Origin: Streptomyces coelicoflavus
GTDB lineage: Bacteria; Actinomycetota; Actinomycetes; Streptomycetales; Streptomycetaceae
DNA length: 64,000 nt
Direction of reading: 5' to 3'
Assembly: GCF_003112555.1 (NCBI RefSeq)
Contig: NZ_BEWB01000006.1
Span: forward strand, 310,001 to 374,000
Of this stretch, positions 32,857 to 40,314 are shown one piece after another (position 1 is the first letter of the stretch; each line of letters begins with the position of its first letter). Below the pieces are notes generated by a model that saw only the letters and a list, made by a program, of their open reading frames with translations, was not told where the DNA came from and searched no databases. The position numbers were made by a program, and so were the translations under genes.

Positions 32857-33762
32857 TCACCGGTACACGACGACCTTGTCGCCGTTCCTCACCTGCGCGT
32901 ACAGATCCGCGATCGCCGCCTCGTCCCGCACGTTGACGCAGCCGTGCGAGGCACCCGCGTAACCGCGGGCCGCGAAGTCGGAGGAGTAGTGCACGGCCTG
33001 GCCGCCGCTGAAGAACATGGCGTACGGCATGGCCGAGTCGTAGAGCGTGGAGACGTGGTGGCGGGACTTCCAGTAGACCTGGAAGACGCCCTCGCGGGTC
33101 GGCGTGTACCGCGAGCCGAAGCGCACGGACATCGTCGACACGGTCCGCCCGTCGATCATCCAGCGCAGCGTCCGGCTGGACTTGCTGACGCACAGCACCC
33201 GGCCGGTCGTGCAGCGCGGGTCGGGCGCGGCGGCGGGCTGGCCGCCCATCAGGTACAGGTCCCACTTGCCCGGCTCGTGCGACATCCCGAGCAGCCGCTG
33301 CCAGGTGACGGTGTCCGTCCGGCCGGTCCGCGGCAGCCCGCGCTTGCCCTGGAAGCCGCTGACCGCACGCTCGGTCAGGTCGTCGTACGTCCCGGTCGGC
33401 CCGTCCACGAGCCACTCGACCTGACGCAGCCGGGCCTGGAGTTCACGGACGTCCCGGCCGCTGTCGCCCCGCTTCCACAGCACCCTGGCCGCCTTCGCCC
33501 CGGCGGCGGGCGCACCCGACGGCTCCCGGCCCCCGGACGGCGTGCCCGACGGCGGCCGGTCCCCGGACGGCGTGCCCGACGGCCGTCGGTCCCCGGACGG
33601 CGTGCTCTTCGGCGGGGCCCCGGTGGTGACTTCTATGCGCACCGGCGCGTGCCCCTCGCCGTCCGGCCCGGTGGTCTGCACGGTGCAGCCGCCCGCCACC
33701 AGCACGGCCCCCAGGGCGACGGCGACCGCCCGTCCCGTGCCCCCCACGTCCGCCATCCGCAT
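32857..33762 (-). CDS. L,D-transpeptidase lipoprotein with peptidoglycan-binding domain
   Basis: A 301-residue lipoprotein that would make 3-3 cross-links or attach proteins to peptidoglycan. It has a signal peptide with lipobox VAGGC (Cys about 24), then a Pro/Ser/Gly linker of repeated PSGTPSGDR-like units (about 50-85). A PG_binding_1 domain follows (GDSGRDVRELQARLRQ to AVSGFQGKRGLPRTG, about 100-155). Last is a YkuD catalytic domain with the active-site block SHGCVNVR (about 276-283, Cys nucleophile). ATG 33762 has GGGGGG close upstream; the overlapping GTG 33765 is an alternative. Confidence 0.9.
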   Translation of the reverse strand: MRMADVGGTGRAVAVALGAVLVAGGCTVQTTGPDGEGHAPVRIEVTTGAPPKSTPSGDRRPSGTPSGDRPPSGTPSGGREPSGAPAAGAKAARVLWKRGDSGRDVRELQARLRQVEWLVDGPTGTYDDLTERAVSGFQGKRGLPRTGRTDTVTWQRLLGMSHEPGKWDLYLMGGQPAAAPDPRCTTGRVLCVSKSSRTLRWMIDGRTVSTMSVRFGSRYTPTREGVFQVYWKSRHHVSTLYDSAMPYAMFFSGGQAVHYSSDFAARGYAGASHGCVNVRDEAAIADLYAQVRNGDKVVVYR

Positions 33763-33921
33763 CACGGCCCCCCGTCGTCCCACGGTCCCGCACCGACGTC
33801 CCCTGAGTTGTTCCCCCGGATGACGCGCCGCGAACGGCACGGCATCGTTGTGACCGGGACCGCACCGAGGTTGTGAGGAAGGTCCCAGCGTGGGCCTCTC
33901 CACCGGGTGCACGCGCGCGGA

Positions 33922-33948
33922 TACAGTCCGTCGAAGTGCCGGACTGTA
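33922..33948. promoter_or_regulatory. Inverted repeat upstream of the acyl-CoA mutase gene
   Basis: TACAGTCCG (33922-33930) and its exact complement CGGACTGTA (33940-33948) are separated by nine bases, 65 bases before the mutase start. Arms and position fit a regulator operator better than a terminator, as no T-run follows. Confidence 0.5.
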
Positions 33949-34012
33949 CCGGCGGGTAAATGACGGGTAGTCCGAGCGGTACGCACATGTGCTCAGCGGG
34001 AGGCATCACACC

Positions 34013-35593
34013 ATGACGCGCGAGTCCGAGTCCGGGCTGCCCATCGAACCGGTCTACGGGCCCGACGCCCTGGCGGACTGGGACGCGGCCGACAAGCTGG
34101 GCGAGCCCGGGAAGTACCCCTTCACCCGGGGCGTGTACCCGTCGATGTACACGGGCCGGCCGTGGACGATGCGCCAGTACGCCGGTTTCGGCACGGCGAC
34201 GGAGTCCAACGCCCGCTACAAGCAGCTCATCGCCAACGGCACCATGGGCCTGTCGGTCGCCTTCGACCTGCCCACCCAGATGGGCCACGACTCCGACGCG
34301 CCGATCGCCAGCGGCGAGGTCGGCAAGGTCGGTGTCGCCATCGACTCCATCGACGACATGCGCGTGCTGTTCGGCGGGATCCCGCTGGACAAGGTCTCCA
34401 CGTCGATGACGATCAATGCCCCGGCCTCCCTGCTGCTCCTGCTCTACCAACTCGTCGCCGAGGAACAGGGCGTGAGTGCGGACAAGCTGACGGGCACGAT
34501 CCAGAACGACGTGCTGAAGGAGTACATCGCGCGCGGGACGTACATCTTCCCGCCCAAGCCCTCGCTGCGCCTGATCGCCGACATCTTCAAGTACTGCAAG
34601 GCCGAGATCCCGAAGTGGAACACCATCTCGATCTCCGGCTACCACATGGCCGAGGCGGGTGCCTCGCCCGCGCAGGAGATCGCGTTCACCCTCGCGGACG
34701 GCATCGAGTACGTGCGCACGGCGGTCGCGGCCGGCATGGACGTCGACGACTTCGCGCCCCGCCTGTCCTTCTTCTTCGTGGCCCGTACGACGATCCTGGA
34801 GGAGGTCGCCAAGTTCCGCGCCGCCCGCCGGATCTGGGCGCGGGTGATGCGGGAGGAGTTCGGCGCGAAGAACCCCAAGTCGCTGATGCTGCGCTTCCAC
34901 ACCCAGACCGCGGGCGTGCAGCTGACCGCCCAGCAGCCCGAGGTGAACCTGGTCCGCGTCGCCGTGCAGGGCCTGGGCGCGGTCCTCGGCGGCACGCAGT
35001 CCCTGCACACCAACTCCTTCGACGAGGCCATCGCGCTGCCCACCGACAAGTCGGCCCGCCTGGCCCTGCGCACCCAGCAGGTGCTCGCCTACGAGACGGA
35101 CGTGACGGCGACCGTCGACCCCTTCGCCGGCTCCTACGTCGTGGAAAAGATGACCGACGACGTGGAGGCGGCGGCCCTGGAGCTGATGGGCAAGGTCGAG
35201 GACCTCGGCGGCGCGGTCAACGCCATCGAGCACGGCTTCCAGAAGAGCGAGATCGAGCGCTCCGCCTACCGCATCGCCCAGGAGACCGACTCCGGCGAGC
35301 GGGTCGTGGTCGGCGTCAACCGCTACCAGCTCGACGAGGAGGAGCCCTACGAGCCGCTCCGCGTCGACCCCGCCATCGAGGCCCAGCAGGCCGACCGCCT
35401 GGCCGCGCTCCGCGCGGACCGCGACCAGGCGGCGGTGGACTCGGCCCTCGCGGCCCTGAAGAAGGCGGCCGAGGGTGAGGACAACGTCCTGTACCCGATG
35501 AAGGACGCCCTGCGCGCCCGCGCGACGGTCGGCGAGGTGTGCAACGCGCTGCGGGAGGTGTGGGGGACGTACGTGCCCTCGGACGCGTTCTGA
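34013..35593 (+). CDS. Methylmalonyl-CoA-mutase-type acyl-CoA mutase large subunit, without B12 domain
   Basis: This 526-residue protein covers the TIM-barrel substrate domain of the adenosylcobalamin acyl-CoA mutases and stops before a cobalamin-binding domain (no DxHxxG). Substrate residues match methylmalonyl-CoA mutase, numbered by the P. shermanii enzyme: Tyr75/Arg82/Arg87/Tyr89 correspond to Tyr42, Arg49, Arg54 and Tyr56 (YPSMYTGRPWTMRQYAG), Arg207 to Arg174 (ARGTYIFPP), and His244 to SGYH. Isobutyryl-CoA mutases carry Phe and Gln at Tyr89/Arg207. It must use a separate small subunit, as IcmA does; none is in this window. GGGAGG lies nine bases before the ATG. Confidence 0.92.
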   Translation: MTRESESGLPIEPVYGPDALADWDAADKLGEPGKYPFTRGVYPSMYTGRPWTMRQYAGFGTATESNARYKQLIANGTMGLSVAFDLPTQMGHDSDAPIASGEVGKVGVAIDSIDDMRVLFGGIPLDKVSTSMTINAPASLLLLLYQLVAEEQGVSADKLTGTIQNDVLKEYIARGTYIFPPKPSLRLIADIFKYCKAEIPKWNTISISGYHMAEAGASPAQEIAFTLADGIEYVRTAVAAGMDVDDFAPRLSFFFVARTTILEEVAKFRAARRIWARVMREEFGAKNPKSLMLRFHTQTAGVQLTAQQPEVNLVRVAVQGLGAVLGGTQSLHTNSFDEAIALPTDKSARLALRTQQVLAYETDVTATVDPFAGSYVVEKMTDDVEAAALELMGKVEDLGGAVNAIEHGFQKSEIERSAYRIAQETDSGERVVVGVNRYQLDEEEPYEPLRVDPAIEAQQADRLAALRADRDQAAVDSALAALKKAAEGEDNVLYPMKDALRARATVGEVCNALREVWGTYVPSDAF

Positions 35594-35670
35594 GGGCGGC
35601 TGAGCCGGGGCGGTGCCTCGCACGGGTGGTCGGGGCGAGAAGCGTGCGTTCCGACCCCGTCGGCGACTGA

Positions 35671-35692
35671 CCCGGACGGGACCCGGTCCGGG
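35671..35692. terminator. Possible terminator between convergent mutase and monooxygenase genes
   Basis: CCCGGAC and GTCCGGG form a 7-bp stem with an 8-base loop just before the leftward monooxygenase stop. It is short, so support is modest. Confidence 0.4.
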
Positions 35693-35694
35693 AA

Positions 35695-37131
35695 TCAGCA
35701 GCCCAGCCCGAACCGGCCCAGGTATCCGCCCAGCCCCTCCGGCGTGTCCCCGGCCCAGCCCACGTACCCGTCCGGCCGTACGAGGAACAGCCCCGCCCCG
35801 TACGCCCCGTGCGCGCCCCCGCGCACCACCGGCACCGCCTGCCCCACCGTCCCGTCGGGCAGGCCGACGCCCAGCGCCAGCAGGGTCCAGTGCGGGCCCC
35901 GGAAGGCGTCGAAGAGCCGGACCCCGTCCACCGTGCCGTCGGGCGCGCGGTCCCCGGCCCGTATCGCGTCCTCGTCCACGGCGCTCCGGGTCTCCTCCGT
36001 CAGCGACGAGTCCCGGTAGCCGATGCCCAGCTGGCGGGTCGCCCCGCCGCGCCGCACCTCGCCGCGGTGGACGGCGGTCGACAGGTCGAGCATCTGCGCG
36101 GCGATCGGGCGCCGTTCCTCCTCGTAGCTGTCCAGCAGCCCGGCCGGGGCGCCGCCCGTCAGTACCGCGCCCAGCTTCCAGCCCAGGTTGTAGGCGTCCT
36201 GGACGCTGGTGTTCAGCCCCTGGCCGCCCGCGGGCGAGTGCACGTGCGCCGCGTCGCCGGCGACGAAGACCCGGCCCGAGCGGAAGCGGTCGGCCAGCGC
36301 CGCCCGCGGCCGGAAGTCGGAGACCCAGCGGACCTCGGTCACGTCCTCGGCGGCGATGTGCGAGCGCTCGGCGACGAGCTTGCGGACGCCGTCCGGGGAG
36401 GTGTCCACGGACGCGCCCTCCTCGAAGCGCGCCATCACCTGGAAGTCCTCGGTGCCGGCCAGCGGGCAGACGGCGAGGAGGCCGGCGCCCTCGCGCGGCG
36501 GGAAGACGTGCCAGTTGTCGCGGTCCAGGCCGCTGATCCGGACGTCCGCCACCAGGGTCGGGCTCGGGTCGACCGTCTCGCCGGTCATGCCGATGCCCAG
36601 CGCCCTGCGCACCGCCGACCGTCCGCCGTCCGCCGCGACCAGGTAGCGGGAGCGCACCGTCCCGCCCGAGGCGAGGCGCGCGGTGACGCCCGAGTCGTCC
36701 TGCTCGACACCGGCGACCTCGTGGTGGAAGGCGACCTTCCCGCCCAGCTCCGCGAGCCGCGCCGCCAGGATCTCCTGCGTGCGCCACTGCGGCACCATCC
36801 ACGCCCGGTTGTACGGCGAGTCCTCGCTCGGCTCGGCCGGCTCGAACATGTCGTGCTCGCCGATCCGCTCGCCGTTCTGCCAGACCATGCCGACGGGGTA
36901 GGTGCCGCCCGCCGCGTGGATCGCGTCGACGACGCCGAGGTCGTCGAGGACCTCCATCGTGCGGGGCTGGAAGCCCTTGCCCCGCGAGCCGGGGAAGAGC
37001 TGCCCGGCGGCCTCCAGGACCAGCGCGTCCACCCCGCGCCGGGCGAGGTCGACGCCGAGTGCGAGACCGGTGGGGCCCGCGCCGACGATCAGTACATCCG
37101 TGTCGAGGACATGCGTATCCCTGACATTCAC
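35695..37131 (-). CDS. FAD-dependent aromatic monooxygenase (PheA/TfdB family)
   Basis: A 478-residue flavoprotein hydroxylase of the type acting on phenols or polyketide aromatics. The N-terminal FAD fold is VLIVGAGPTGLALGVDLARRG (about 13-33), DG recognition is in YLVAADGGRSAVRRALG (about 167-183), and the second FAD motif is GRVFVAGDAAHVHSPAGGQGLN (about 290-311). The GTG start has AAGGAGAG five bases away. It is divergent from a TetR gene with two TTAAC/GTTAA operators between them, so it is probably that repressor's target, responding to an aromatic or antibiotic-like ligand. Confidence 0.9.
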   Translation of the reverse strand: MNVRDTHVLDTDVLIVGAGPTGLALGVDLARRGVDALVLEAAGQLFPGSRGKGFQPRTMEVLDDLGVVDAIHAAGGTYPVGMVWQNGERIGEHDMFEPAEPSEDSPYNRAWMVPQWRTQEILAARLAELGGKVAFHHEVAGVEQDDSGVTARLASGGTVRSRYLVAADGGRSAVRRALGIGMTGETVDPSPTLVADVRISGLDRDNWHVFPPREGAGLLAVCPLAGTEDFQVMARFEEGASVDTSPDGVRKLVAERSHIAAEDVTEVRWVSDFRPRAALADRFRSGRVFVAGDAAHVHSPAGGQGLNTSVQDAYNLGWKLGAVLTGGAPAGLLDSYEEERRPIAAQMLDLSTAVHRGEVRRGGATRQLGIGYRDSSLTEETRSAVDEDAIRAGDRAPDGTVDGVRLFDAFRGPHWTLLALGVGLPDGTVGQAVPVVRGGAHGAYGAGLFLVRPDGYVGWAGDTPEGLGGYLGRFGLGC

Positions 37132-37141
37132 GGCAACTCTC

Positions 37142-37156
37142 CTTAACGTTGTTAAG
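37142..37156. promoter_or_regulatory. TetR operator 1 between monooxygenase and regulator
   Basis: CTTAACGTTGTTAAG is a palindrome with CTTAAC/GTTAAG arms and a 3-base centre. It lies just upstream of the monooxygenase Shine-Dalgarno. Confidence 0.7.
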
Positions 37157-37179
37157 TTCCGTCCGTGTCCGAGGATGGC

Positions 37180-37203
37180 CCTAACGCCGTTAAGGTGTCA
37201 AGC
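37180..37203. promoter_or_regulatory. TetR operator 2 with overlapping promoters
   Basis: CCTAACGCCGTTAAGG repeats the TAAC/GTTA core of operator 1 and overlaps two promoter elements. Rightward, TAAGGT (37191-37196) sits seven bases before the TetR GTG. Leftward, TTGACA (37198-37203 read on the other strand) is the likely -35 of the monooxygenase promoter. Confidence 0.6.
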
Positions 37204-37854
37204 GTGAGTACGGAACGACGCGCCCCCCTCGACCGCCGACGGGTCGCGGACACGGCGCTGAGGCTGCTGAACGAGGTCGGTCTGGACGGCCTGACGCTGC
37301 GCACCATCGCCAGGGAACTGGACGTCAAGGCGCCCGCCCTGTACTGGCACTTCAAGGACAAGCAGGCCCTGCTCGACGAGATGGCCACGGAGATGTACCG
37401 GCGGATGGTCGCCGGGACCCCGCTGGACCCGGCCGACACCTGGCGGGAGCGGCTGCTCAAGGCCAACCGCGGCCTGCGCGCGTCCCTGCTCGGCTACCGG
37501 GACGGCGCCAAGGTGTTCAGCGGGTCGCGCTTCACCGGCGCGGTGCACGCCGAGCAGATGGAGGAGACGCTGCGGCTGCTCACCGCCACCGGGCTCACCC
37601 TCGCCCAGGCGGTGCGGGCGACCAACACGACGTATCTGTTCACGCTCGGCTTCGTCACCGAGGAACAGGGCGTCGAGCCCCTGCCCGGCGAGCGCCGGGA
37701 GGGCTACGACATGGACGAACGCGCCCGCCTGCTGGCCGACTACCCTCTGACGGCCGCGGCGGGCGCGGAGATCTTCACGGACTGGGACCGGCACTACGAG
37801 GAGTCGCTGGCCCTGGTGATCGCGGGGATCGCGGCGAGCTACGGCCTCGGCTGA
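37204..37854 (+). CDS. TetR-family repressor with TetR_C-type ligand domain
   Basis: A 216-residue regulator. The DNA-binding domain is at about 10-55 (GLTLRTIARELDVKAPALYWHFKDKQALLDEMA), and the C-terminal part resembles tetracycline-repressor ligand domains (LTLAQAVRATNTTYLFTLGFVTEEQ). I chose GTG 37204 instead of 37165, since the latter would put operator 2 inside the gene. TAAGGT seven bases upstream and no Shine-Dalgarno suggest a leaderless message. It overlaps the convergent methyltransferase gene by 16 bases. Target: the divergent monooxygenase and itself. Confidence 0.87.
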   Translation: MSTERRAPLDRRRVADTALRLLNEVGLDGLTLRTIARELDVKAPALYWHFKDKQALLDEMATEMYRRMVAGTPLDPADTWRERLLKANRGLRASLLGYRDGAKVFSGSRFTGAVHAEQMEETLRLLTATGLTLAQAVRATNTTYLFTLGFVTEEQGVEPLPGERREGYDMDERARLLADYPLTAAAGAEIFTDWDRHYEESLALVIAGIAASYGLG

Positions 37855-38855
37855 GCCGCCCCCGACGCCTTGCCCGCCCCGCCCGCCCGCGCCCGCTGCG
37901 CCGCCCGGTACCGGCGCACCGCACGCGTGACCAGCGGCGGCAGCAGGTCCAGGGCGAGCCGCCGGGTGCGCTCGCGCGGCGTCGCCCCGCGCGTCGCACG
38001 GACCGCGCGGGCCGCCGGGCGGGCCTGCCCGGCCTGCCCCGGCACCGGCCTGGCGTCCGGCCGGCCCGCGCTCCCCGTCGGGGCGGGCGCCGGGTGCCGC
38101 GAGGCCGGCAGCGAGGGCGGCCGCAGCCGCTTGCCCTTGGCGCGGGTCCGCACCAGCCGGTGCCCGGCGGCCTGCTCCACGGTCACGGAGATGTCGTCGC
38201 GCCCGCGCAGCGCCTCGAGCAGCTCATCCCGGACGGGCTCCGGGTCGCCCCAGGTGCCGTACAGCTTCTGGCTGCTCAGGCAGACCGGGCGCAGTCCGCG
38301 GTTGAGCACCGCCTCCCAGGCCGCGACGGCGACACCCGGGGTGTGCTCGCTGCGGAAGTCGTCCAGGACGACGATGCCGTCGGGCCCCAGCAGCTCCTTC
38401 GCCGCGCCGATGTCGCCCTCGACGTGCTCGTACAGGTGCGAGGCGTCGATGTGGACGAAGCGGCAGCTGCCCGGCGCGACCTCGTCGACGACCGCCGAAC
38501 TGGGTGCCTGGATGATCGTGGGCAGGGTGTCGTGGAAGGAGAGGTAGTTCCGCTCGAAGGCCTGGCGGGTGAGGGAGGAGTACGACTTCGCCGCCTCCGC
38601 CCGGTTGGCCGCGTCCGGCGGCTCGGCGCCGAACAGGTCGCAGACGGTGAGTGTCTCGCCGTCCCGCAGCCGGTGCCCGAGCAGGATCGCGCTCTTGCCC
38701 AGGTAGGCGCCCAGTTCCAGCAGGTCGCCGCGGGTGTCCAGCCGTTCCTGCCGCTCCAGGAACCAGGAGAACAGCACCTGGTCGAGCGGCCAGAACCAGC
38801 CGGGGACGTCGTTCAGCTCACCGGGGTACTCGTGCGTCTCTTGCGCAGTGGCCAT
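37839..38855 (-). CDS. Class I SAM-dependent methyltransferase with basic C-terminal tail
   Basis: A 338-residue enzyme. The catalytic domain (about 1-235) has the SAM loop LLELGAYLGKSAILLG (about 45-60), an acidic FVHIDASHLYEHVEGD and IVVLDDFRS. The pattern fits the Methyltransf_24/TylF-like group often found in sugar O-methylation and surface-polysaccharide clusters. The tail (about 245-338) is Pro/Arg/Ala-rich, low-complexity, and ends in basic helices like those of neighbouring glycosyltransferases. It may methylate a sugar of the adjacent polymer. The ATG lacks an accessible Shine-Dalgarno and follows a hairpin. Confidence 0.82.
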   Translation of the reverse strand: MATAQETHEYPGELNDVPGWFWPLDQVLFSWFLERQERLDTRGDLLELGAYLGKSAILLGHRLRDGETLTVCDLFGAEPPDAANRAEAAKSYSSLTRQAFERNYLSFHDTLPTIIQAPSSAVVDEVAPGSCRFVHIDASHLYEHVEGDIGAAKELLGPDGIVVLDDFRSEHTPGVAVAAWEAVLNRGLRPVCLSSQKLYGTWGDPEPVRDELLEALRGRDDISVTVEQAAGHRLVRTRAKGKRLRPPSLPASRHPAPAPTGSAGRPDARPVPGQAGQARPAARAVRATRGATPRERTRRLALDLLPPLVTRAVRRYRAAQRARAGGAGKASGAAQPRP

Positions 38856-38865
38856 GAGGGGAGGA

Positions 38866-38896
38866 TGCCCCCTCGGCTCCGGAAATGGAGGGGGCA
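38866..38896 (-). promoter_or_regulatory. Leader hairpin before the methyltransferase start
   Basis: TGCCCCCTC and GAGGGGGCA form a 9-bp stem ending ten bases before the ATG (read leftward). The GAGGGG arm is the only SD-like sequence present, and CCCCTC just before the ATG could pair with it instead. This suggests control of translation, without matching a known riboswitch. Confidence 0.35.
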
Positions 38897-39146
38897 CGCG
38901 CGATCCGACGGTCAGAAAATCGCACGTATCGCCCAATGTGTGGGGTCCGGCACCGTCCGTGAAGGCCCGGCGGGCGGCTCCCGCCGTTCACCGGAAGGTC
39001 ACGCGCGCGTGGCCGATGTTCATCCGGGACGGGTTACCCCGGGCCGCGCGCCCTCGTAGCGTGCGTCCACGACATCCCCTCGCACCCTCCTCCGCGCCCG
39101 GCCGGACCGCCGCCGGGCCGCGCGTCCTGTCCGGGAGTGACCACCC

Positions 39147-40253
39147 ATCGCCGCCGAGCCCCTGACCGCCGCCGAGCCCCTGCGCACCCCCGGCCCCGCC
39201 GACGCGGCGACACCGGTCCCGCGCCCCCGGGGCGAGCACCGGTACGACATCGACCTCGTCCGGGTCCTGGCCTCGGTCGGCGTCATCGTCTGCCACGCCG
39301 CGGGCGAACTCATGAAGGCCGTGGACCGCACCCCCTCGGGAGGCGGGCCCGTCTACTGGACCGCGCTCGTGGGAGACGCGCTGAGCCGGTGCGCCGTACC
39401 CCTGTTCTTCGCGATCGCCGGCTGGGTCGTGCTCAGCGGTGCGCCGCCCCGCGACGGTGCGCAGATCCGGAAGCGGCTCACCCGCATCGTCGTGCCGCTG
39501 GCCGTGTGGACCGCCGCCTACCTGCTGTGGGACTGGGTCCGGGACGCCAACACCGACCCCACCCGCGACCTCGCGTGGGACGCGGTGTTCGGCTCCGTGC
39601 GGCCCGCCTTCCACCTCTGGTACCTGTACGCCTACGTGCCCGTGATCCTGCTGCTGTCGGTGGCCGTCCTGGTCAGGAACGGCAAGCGGCCCTGGGGCGC
39701 GGGCGCCGCGCTGCTCGGCCTGGCGCTCGCCCCGACCCTCCTCGGCGACCTGGGGCGCCTCCTCGACGTCCGCGTACCGCCCTTCGCCTGGCAGTTCGGC
39801 GTCTACCAGATCGCGTACGCCGTCGCCGGGGCCGTGTTGCTGTCGCTGCCGGGGTCCTCGGTCGCGGGCCGGCGGCGGCGCCTGCTGTGGCTGGCCGGCG
39901 GGCTGTGCGCGTGGGCCGCGGTCGCCGTCTACGAGCACCGGGTGCACTTCCCGAGCCCGTACGCCTCCGTCGTGGTGGCGCTGCTGGCGGGAACGCTGCT
40001 GATGGCCCTCAACCGGATCAGGGTGCCCGAGCGGTTCCGGCCGCTCCTCGGCCGGCTCGCCGGTGTCTCGTTCGGCGCCTACCTGGTCCACCTGCTGTTC
40101 CTGGAGGCCCTCGCCCCGCACGTGGTCTCGGCGGGCGCGGGCCGGCCGGCCGCCGTGGGCGGGCTCGTGGGGCTCACCGCGGCCACCGTCCTGCTGTCCT
40201 TCGCCGCCGCCCTGCTGTGGACCCGGCTGAAGCTGGCCCGCTGGCTCGGCTGA
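39147..40253 (+). CDS. Acyltransferase family 3 (integral membrane), probable non-canonical start
   Basis: An acyltransferase-3 protein with about ten spans. It would transfer acetyl or other acyl groups to sugars of a surface polymer. The family's N-terminal block RYDIDLVRVLASVGVIVCHA is encoded upstream of the first in-frame ATG (39312), so that ATG would delete the catalytic His region. From the upstream stop (39138-39140) to 39312 there is no ATG, GTG or TTG in frame. GGGAG lies about ten bases before an ATC at 39147, and a CTG at 39162 is another option. Either a rare start codon or a sequencing frameshift must be assumed. Confidence 0.8.
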   Translation: MAAEPLTAAEPLRTPGPADAATPVPRPRGEHRYDIDLVRVLASVGVIVCHAAGELMKAVDRTPSGGGPVYWTALVGDALSRCAVPLFFAIAGWVVLSGAPPRDGAQIRKRLTRIVVPLAVWTAAYLLWDWVRDANTDPTRDLAWDAVFGSVRPAFHLWYLYAYVPVILLLSVAVLVRNGKRPWGAGAALLGLALAPTLLGDLGRLLDVRVPPFAWQFGVYQIAYAVAGAVLLSLPGSSVAGRRRRLLWLAGGLCAWAAVAVYEHRVHFPSPYASVVVALLAGTLLMALNRIRVPERFRPLLGRLAGVSFGAYLVHLLFLEALAPHVVSAGAGRPAAVGGLVGLTAATVLLSFAAALLWTRLKLARWLG

Positions 40254-40265
40254 CCGGGCACCACG

Positions 40266-40305
40266 ACGGCCGGAGCCCCCGCCGTCCGGCGGGGGCTCCG
40301 GCCGT
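40266..40305. terminator. Strong bidirectional terminator
   Basis: ACGGCCGGAGCCCCCGCC pairs exactly with its complement (18-bp stem, 4-base loop) between the convergent acyltransferase and polysialyltransferase genes. Confidence 0.9.
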
Positions 40306-40314
40306 CCGGCACGG

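Noticed and set aside
33520..33610. Repeats of about 27 bases
   Set aside because: In-frame Pro/Ser/Gly linker repeats of the L,D-transpeptidase; no unique spacers, so not CRISPR.
33443..36802. 1119-codon open frame on the minus strand
   Set aside because: Antisense to the acyl-CoA mutase and out of frame with the monooxygenase and L,D-transpeptidase genes; no recognisable domain.
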